Shown: positions 35,601 through 39,390 of the stretch, piece by piece
Layout of the letters: each line of letters begins with the position of its first letter
Position numbering within the stretch: position 1 is the stretch's first letter
DNA from: an uncultured Muribaculaceae bacterium
GTDB lineage: Bacteria; Bacteroidota; Bacteroidia; Bacteroidales; Muribaculaceae
DNA: 39,390 bases
Assembly: GCA_945931475.1 (NCBI GenBank)
Contig: CAMEPD010000015.1
Location: 1 to 39,390, forward strand
Direction of reading: 5' to 3'
Notes under the pieces: generated by a model
What the model saw: the letters and a program-made list of their open reading frames with translations, nothing else
Told to the model about the DNA's origin: nothing
Databases searched by the model: none
Translations under genes and position numbers: made by a program

Positions 35601-38600
35601 TCCGAACCTACGGCAGCGTTTGTGGCGACATCGCCTGCTACCCAGAGATAATATGTGCCTGCGGCTGAAATCACGTATGGTACTGCCGGTGTAAACGTCA
35701 CAAGGCCGTCGGAGGTCAGCGCCGCTTCTGCAAGGAGATTGTCTGCTGCAAATGTCGGCGTGGCTGTTGCGTAGAGTTTCAGCGAGCCGACGGTACCCTC
35801 GGGAGCCGTAACGGAAGCATTCACGCTTTTGACGGCGAGGGTCCCGGATTCGCCTGCTACTTCTACCGAAACACCGGCAAAAGGAGCCGACTTGGCACCG
35901 CGCATTACAATCTCAGTCGGAACATCGGCGGGAACAACATTCTCCACAGTTAGTGGCTGCTGCTTGTACAATCCGACCTCAACATGGAAGCCAGATACCG
36001 AAGGGGTGTTGTATGTTTTTACCACAACTGTCAGTGAACCGTCCGCAGCTGTCGACTTCACGTTCTGCGGACCGTTAACGCCCATAAAAGAATCAATCTT
36101 GGTTTCGTCGCTCACCTCGCGGCCATTGTAAACCGTAAACTTATGGCGACCAAGTCCGAATCCGTCATCAGGGGTATTCAACACGATAACCTCTCCCTGG
36201 CGTGCCGGCACGAATGTTACAGTGCCGTTAAACAACATAGAGATATTGGCATCGGGCCCGCCGTCGTCATAGAACTGAATTGTACGGCCTACGGTGACGG
36301 TATGACTGTCCGACTCCATAATATAAATGTTCTGAGTCACGGAATTGCCGTCGGGATTGCCGTCGGAGACATCCATAGTGGACTCGTCGGTGAAGACAAG
36401 TTGCGACAATGCAGCGTCAACAATCAGGTCCGAGTCGATGTCGTCGGCCGCGTCAACCGTAATCCACAGGCGGTTGTTGCCGTCGTTTAGGGTAATTTCG
36501 GTAGGGATTACAACCTCAGCGGCAAGCGGTGCGACAAGCGAACCGGCGTCGGTTGCGGTGGCAAAATCAGTAGAATTACCTGAGCTCAACAGTGTTACCT
36601 TGGTCAGGACATCGGCACCGGTGAGATTCAGTTTCATCCCTTTTAGGGTCTTGGGTGACTGGTCACCTTCGGTCTTGACATTGATATCCAGCAGACGGTG
36701 ACCTTTTGTGCCGGCAGGGAGACCGATGATGCCTTCGCTGCTCTGTGCAACCTCTACGGCCGTGACTGTCTGGGGTTTGGAGATAGCCTCACGCACGGAG
36801 CCCGTCCAACCTTTGCCGGTATAGGAGCTGTAATACGTGTTGGGATTGAAAATCACTGTAAGTGAACCGTCGTCGGCGGTTGAGCGCAGCGTCTGGTTGG
36901 GACCGACTTTTGAATCGGCATTCGCCTTCAGTTCCCACAGTTTTGTGCCGTTGGCTCCCCCCGCGCGAACTTCGAATTTTGCACGCGTTCCATAGCTCGA
37001 TGATGCATAATACACATCAAACTCGCTGATATTCAGTTCTATCTTGCCGCCCTCGTGAGCCGGACGGAAGGTGACGATGCGGTCGGTGGTGCCGTAGGCA
37101 TATTTGCCCGGGGAATAAGGATTTTCCTCGCTGACGAATACCCATTCCGACGAAATGGTGTGCGTGTGCGATCCTTCTGTGGCCTCACAACGGTTTTCGA
37201 CGGTGGCGCTCGCCGCAACCGGTGCGTCAAGCGCGTGATACTCGTTGGCGACCGTTACACCGTTGACTTTCAATTCGGCAAACTCGCCGTTGGAGGCTCC
37301 GTTTGCCACGTCGATGACTACGGCGAACCAGTTGTTGCCGTCGGCAAGAGTTGTGTTAGCCTCGACATCGATGTCGGAGGCGGAGGCGTCCATTGCAGTC
37401 AGTTTGTTGGCGTCAGTTACCTTCGCGGCGTCCTTCTTCGATCCGAGCGAATAGAGGGTTACCTTTGAGGTTTTCGAGCTGTTGGTATTTACTCGTATAG
37501 AGTTAAGAGTCAGCGGACTGAGCGCATTCTCCGTCTGCACGTTCACGAAAGCCATGACTGCGCCGGTCTCACCTTCGGTAACCTTCGAGGTTTCGGCTGC
37601 CTCGGCCTGAGCGGCTTGATACGTCATCGGGCCCTCGGCGTACTGCGATACGGTGGCCGTCCAGCCGGCTCCGGCATAGTACTCTGAGGCCTTGTCTGAC
37701 TTGAAATAAATGGTCAGCGCGCCATCCTCGGCCGTTGACTTTACCGTACCCGGATTTTCGTGACCGTCAAAAATCGGTGTGCCCGCGGCGGTACTGCCGT
37801 TAAAAATTTTCAGAATATCGCTATTTGAAGCTATCGAGGCTACGAATACCGCGAAATCGCTGAAATCAACCTTGATTTTCCTGGAGGGGTCGGCCGGAAC
37901 GAACGTTATGGTTCCCTCGGTGTTCAGCGGTATCTTCGCCGACGGGCCGCCGTTGTCATAGAAATTGCGGGGGTCCGAAATTCTGACAACAGGCCACGAT
38001 TTGTCGCCCGGCATCCACAGGTCGGAGGTTACAGCGATGTCTCCGGCATCGGTGGTCGTCACCTCGGCCGCGGCGCCACCAACAATGAGCGACGTAACCG
38101 AAACCGGGGTAATTGTAGTGGCATCAGCCTTGACATCACCCACGAAATAATAGTCGTTGTTACCCGTTGCGAGGGCGGTGCCTACCGGATTAACCTCGGT
38201 GTACACGCCGTCGGCGAGGGTACAAAGTTTCAGATTCTCAACACCGGAGACCATGGCCTCGGTGCTGTATTCGAGAGCCGAGAGCGTGAGCGGGTTCTCC
38301 GAACCCTTCGTAGTCAGACGCAAGCCGTAAAGCGGGGCGGCGGTCTGGCCGGAAATCACCTTTTCGCTTACGCGTGAGAGCGTGGCTGATATCAGCTCCA
38401 TATTGCCGGGGGCTTCGGCTGTCACGGTAGCCTTGATACCTGTGCCTGAAACGGTGCCTTGCGGTATCCACAGCAGCGTCAGATACCCCGTGTCGGAGGT
38501 CAGCGGTTGTGTCGGGGGCTTGCTCCCATAAAAATATTGCGACCATCCCGACGGGGTGGTATATGTGTATTCGTAGTCCCAATCGTCATATTCATTAGGT

Positions 38601-38917
38601 ATACCTGACACCTGTTTGGTATAATAATACACATTTACACCCGTAACATCATACTCGTCGAAGGTCACGGTAATAATCTGACCCGGGTCGGCCTTGAAGC
38701 ACACCCCCACTGCGTAATCAGAATACTTGGGAGGCGTAGCCGTGGCCGACGAGCCGTCGTAGAGCGTAACCGGCTCCGTACCAAGCTGAATGGTCTGCAC
38801 AGTGCCCACATTGCCCTCTTTGTCGTCACCGAGAAATACATCTACGGCTCCGGCGCGGAGAATGCCCATGAACATCAGCACGACCACCAACAGGTAAGTT
38901 CGTCTGCGATTAAACAT
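32696..38917 (-). CDS. Giant secreted modular protein with beta-helix, DUF4465 and T9SS tail, under a cobalamin riboswitch
   Basis: 2073 residues. A Sec signal peptide (RRRTYLLVVVLMFMGILRAGA) is followed by alternating module types. CUB-like modules (FYDNGGPS...TFVPA...GALTIYF...GWTATV) are at about 309-425, 584-707 and 869-982, with a divergent one at 24-165. Modules resembling the sialidase N-terminal associated domain (TEG...PLTL...LADGNNW) are at about 192-300, 440-570, 725-850 and 1000-1115. A right-handed parallel beta-helix spans 1135-1570, then FN3-like (1590-1690) and Ig-like (1695-1775) domains. DUF4465 (TFDDVYL...SSWRWDS, NTWGGFGYAN) covers 1785-1993. The end (about 2000-2073) is a type IX sorting domain (LRIYSASGVEVYSRAI...LTPGIYFAKL). 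It should be exported and displayed. No transporter gene accompanies it here. Role in B12 capture is inferred only from the riboswitch and DUF4465. Confidence 0.85.
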   Translation of the reverse strand: MFNRRRTYLLVVVLMFMGILRAGAVDVFLGDDKEGNVGTVQTIQLGTEPVTLYDGSSATATPPKYSDYAVGVCFKADPGQIITVTFDEYDVTGVNVYYYTKQVSGIPNEYDDWDYEYTYTTPSGWSQYFYGSKPPTQPLTSDTGYLTLLWIPQGTVSGTGIKATVTAEAPGNMELISATLSRVSEKVISGQTAAPLYGLRLTTKGSENPLTLSALEYSTEAMVSGVENLKLCTLADGVYTEVNPVGTALATGNNDYYFVGDVKADATTITPVSVTSLIVGGAAAEVTTTDAGDIAVTSDLWMPGDKSWPVVRISDPRNFYDNGGPSAKIPLNTEGTITFVPADPSRKIKVDFSDFAVFVASIASNSDILKIFNGSTAAGTPIFDGHENPGTVKSTAEDGALTIYFKSDKASEYYAGAGWTATVSQYAEGPMTYQAAQAEAAETSKVTEGETGAVMAFVNVQTENALSPLTLNSIRVNTNSSKTSKVTLYSLGSKKDAAKVTDANKLTAMDASASDIDVEANTTLADGNNWFAVVIDVANGASNGEFAELKVNGVTVANEYHALDAPVAASATVENRCEATEGSHTHTISSEWVFVSEENPYSPGKYAYGTTDRIVTFRPAHEGGKIELNISEFDVYYASSSYGTRAKFEVRAGGANGTKLWELKANADSKVGPNQTLRSTADDGSLTVIFNPNTYYSSYTGKGWTGSVREAISKPQTVTAVEVAQSSEGIIGLPAGTKGHRLLDINVKTEGDQSPKTLKGMKLNLTGADVLTKVTLLSSGNSTDFATATDAGSLVAPLAAEVVIPTEITLNDGNNRLWITVDAADDIDSDLIVDAALSQLVFTDESTMDVSDGNPDGNSVTQNIYIMESDSHTVTVGRTIQFYDDGGPDANISMLFNGTVTFVPARQGEVIVLNTPDDGFGLGRHKFTVYNGREVSDETKIDSFMGVNGPQNVKSTAADGSLTVVVKTYNTPSVSGFHVEVGLYKQQPLTVENVVPADVPTEIVMRGAKSAPFAGVSVEVAGESGTLAVKSVNASVTAPEGTVGSLKLYATATPTFAADNLLAEAALTSDGLVTFTPAVPYVISAAGTYYLWVAGDVATNAAVGSDIVTSLKDITIGEATHGVPENTTTISVHSGIAGTFTLGKDGDYPNFKAASDALAEGVEGPVTFEVLDGVYHENIIIRDLQGSSADKPLIFKAKSGNAAAVIVSGSMPNANNDIYGTHKEGMVLLERSSFVTFSNMTFQPEQDVMYPSVMNIYDNSDNVTVDGCAFSAQRYFLEDQPGIKLVFLESPFEAGRTCDNFTVRNSRFNGGYTALSLQGSGYTEHPRAVNVTVEGNTLRGQYWQGIFANSINGLVIKGNTIENRNMGKYDFRGIDLYQSGFDIEANRMTISSDTESVRAINIRRGTDCSADAPGMIVNNAISLPSASNILQHGIALDASLKNVKVLHNTVAVAGAAGYPLAFTGSPATSAGVEIVNNLLQNNSGKAALYFPTSDAADAMYTKASWAGNCFYGSDVDDKTGYTIAQYAEKTGDTNATFGKVQLVSTRDLRPVADSETLQIARDARVMTDLTGAERTETTSRGAYQFAVLSTDAPVMAEGYPQVKGSTVSSVTAAVKWNVSGELYAVALSAASEAPTADDLLATEPTTVDADTEVVVTRDDLEEDTAYRMYFLMSTAFGGNSAVVASDEITTLKNFPKLEAHVTTTAVTIDAGDATSLSVTVTGGDSGKAYTYQWYDQMMQPVGESAKITVTPDVSTLYRVEVTSADNQVVWGKARIYVQGTEIAPATFDDVYLEPESSWRWDSHFASDGSVDRFFSGSFEFVNMDMRGYNTWGGFGYANHAGNQATDLGGQMLNAVGGGAEKTAAYGVMTPFGLSAYEILLTNSEDNQVVKGLYLTNSALTLASILGTTDGSTPFANGDYLEVEISGYDAANQRVGRVTVPLADYRNGKQDVLSEWKYVSLSELGAVKKLEVNCYSSQSNLNTLICMDQIGAKNPDEVALTSVADGRVRIQLRDGNILTVNGVCVPDILRIYSASGVEVYSRAIESDAAIALDRLTPGIYFAKLGAETLKFVIR

Positions 38918-39047
38918 AAAAAATAAATTGATGGTTAAAAGTAAGGTAATTAAGATTCAGGAGTAACGCAGTGATAGCCAGACGAGTATATAGTGCAAGT
39001 CATGACGTCGCGAGTATGGCGCCCTTACTTCTACAACCGTTGCCTGT

Positions 39048-39135
39048 CTGCCTCACTCCTCGAAGGCTTCGGGTTCAGTCGGCCGAAAGACCCGTGAACC
39101 CCTTTGATAATGGCTCTGACGGCTGAATGAGGCAG
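39048..39135 (-). promoter_or_regulatory. Riboswitch expression platform
   Basis: On the minus strand CTGCCTCATTC (39135-39125), which is part of the B12 box and of P1, can instead pair with GAGTGAGGCAG (39058-39048). A GGGTTCA/TGAACCC hairpin lies between them. The two folds exclude each other, as expected for a ligand-driven switch. Confidence 0.55.
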
Positions 39136-39300
39136 GTCTTCTGACTTACCGGCATTGTTCCTGTCTTCCTCCTTCCCGCCCGCAGGCAGTGGATAAAAAA
39201 TGAAGCGGAACGCCGGCTTACAGCAGCGGGACTGTCGGGGATTCACACCCCGTTCCCTATTAAGCCCTTCCGGGCGCCACACGCCGTGGTATTTTCAGCC
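39121..39300 (-). ncRNA. Cobalamin (AdoCbl-class) riboswitch aptamer
   Basis: Minus-strand sequence shows the conserved core: GAACGGGGTGTGAATCCCCG, CCGCTGCTGTAAGCCGG, and the B12 box GTAAGTCAGAAGACCTGCC. P1 is GGCTGAA (39300-39294) with TTCAGCC (39127-39121). It lies about 200 nt before the giant protein's ATG, in the same direction. Known riboswitches of this class repress downstream genes when B12 is plentiful. Confidence 0.93.
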
Positions 39301-39301
39301 C

Positions 39302-39333
39302 CAAAATTAGCCCATTTCTATCCTATTTCCAAA
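39302..39333 (-). promoter_or_regulatory. Promoter of the riboswitch-giant gene transcript
   Basis: Minus-strand TTTG (39333-39330), 20 nt, then TAATTTTG (39309-39302) is an exact Bacteroidetes promoter. Transcription would start at about 39298, almost at the first base of riboswitch stem P1. Confidence 0.8.
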
Positions 39334-39336
39334 TTA

Positions 39337-39365
39337 GAGGGTGTTTAATAACAAATGTTAACGTT
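39337..39365 (+). promoter_or_regulatory. Second copy of the 29-nt motif, pointing right
   Basis: Matches the minus-strand motif at 82-110 in 27 of 29 bases. It lies just upstream of the riboswitch promoter and points towards DNA beyond the window, so it probably regulates a divergent gene there. Confidence 0.5.
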
Positions 39366-39390
39366 CCGGTGGCCGGTTTTTGAGATAAAT

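Noticed and set aside
82..39365. Inverted 29-nt repeats near both window ends as terminal repeats of a 39-kb mobile element
   Set aside because: No transposase, integrase or conjugation gene lies between them, the content is mainly core genes, and each copy sits in promoter position for a gene leading out of the window.

Overview
The window looks like chromosome from an uncultured or lightly studied Bacteroidales, most likely Muribaculaceae-like. Four things point there. Several genes have the Bacteroidetes promoter form (TTTG, about 20 nt, TAnnTTTG). Rho carries a long disordered N-terminal insert. BioG and BioC are fused. A giant secreted protein ends in a type IX-style sorting tail. The family names are my own recognition from sequence; no database search was possible. 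I saw no rRNA, tRNA, insertion sequence, prophage or CRISPR array.

Layout. (1) 1-7.4 kb: the first codons of a leftward gene, a small MerR regulator, and divergently alaS followed by an envelope-flavoured run (LtaS-like sulfatase, C11/clostripain lipoprotein, MscS channel). (2) 7.4-9.4 kb: an AT-richer island with a membrane O-acyltransferase whose start is put out of frame by a run of eight Cs (candidate phase-variable switch), then what looks like a free-standing, highly folded non-coding RNA ending at a perfect palindromic terminator. (3) 9.4-13.1 kb: recJ-recQ, leftward. (4) 13.5-16.6 kb: an MFS transporter and an AI-2E/PerM-like protein, rightward. (5) 16.6-21.4 kb, leftward: RNase D-like exonuclease, prolyl oligopeptidase, a lipoprotein with a BamE-like tail, and a PhnP-like metallo-hydrolase. 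(6) 21.5-26.0 kb: biotin operon bioA-bioF-bioG/C fusion-bioD (no bioB here). (7) 26.1-30.9 kb: thymidine kinase, rubrerythrin, rho with a long leader, and an O6-alkylguanine-DNA alkyltransferase. (8) 30.9-39.3 kb: two DUF3108 proteins and a 2073-residue secreted modular protein preceded by a textbook cobalamin riboswitch with its own promoter.

The most interesting unit is the last: a B12 riboswitch driving one giant secreted protein (CUB-like and sialidase-N-like modules alternating, a parallel beta-helix, FN3/Ig-like domains, DUF4465, T9SS tail) instead of the usual BtuB transporter. The C8-tract acyltransferase and the neighbouring orphan RNA are the next best leads. A 29-nt motif, 27/29 identical, lies near both window edges, each time pointing at a gene that continues outside.
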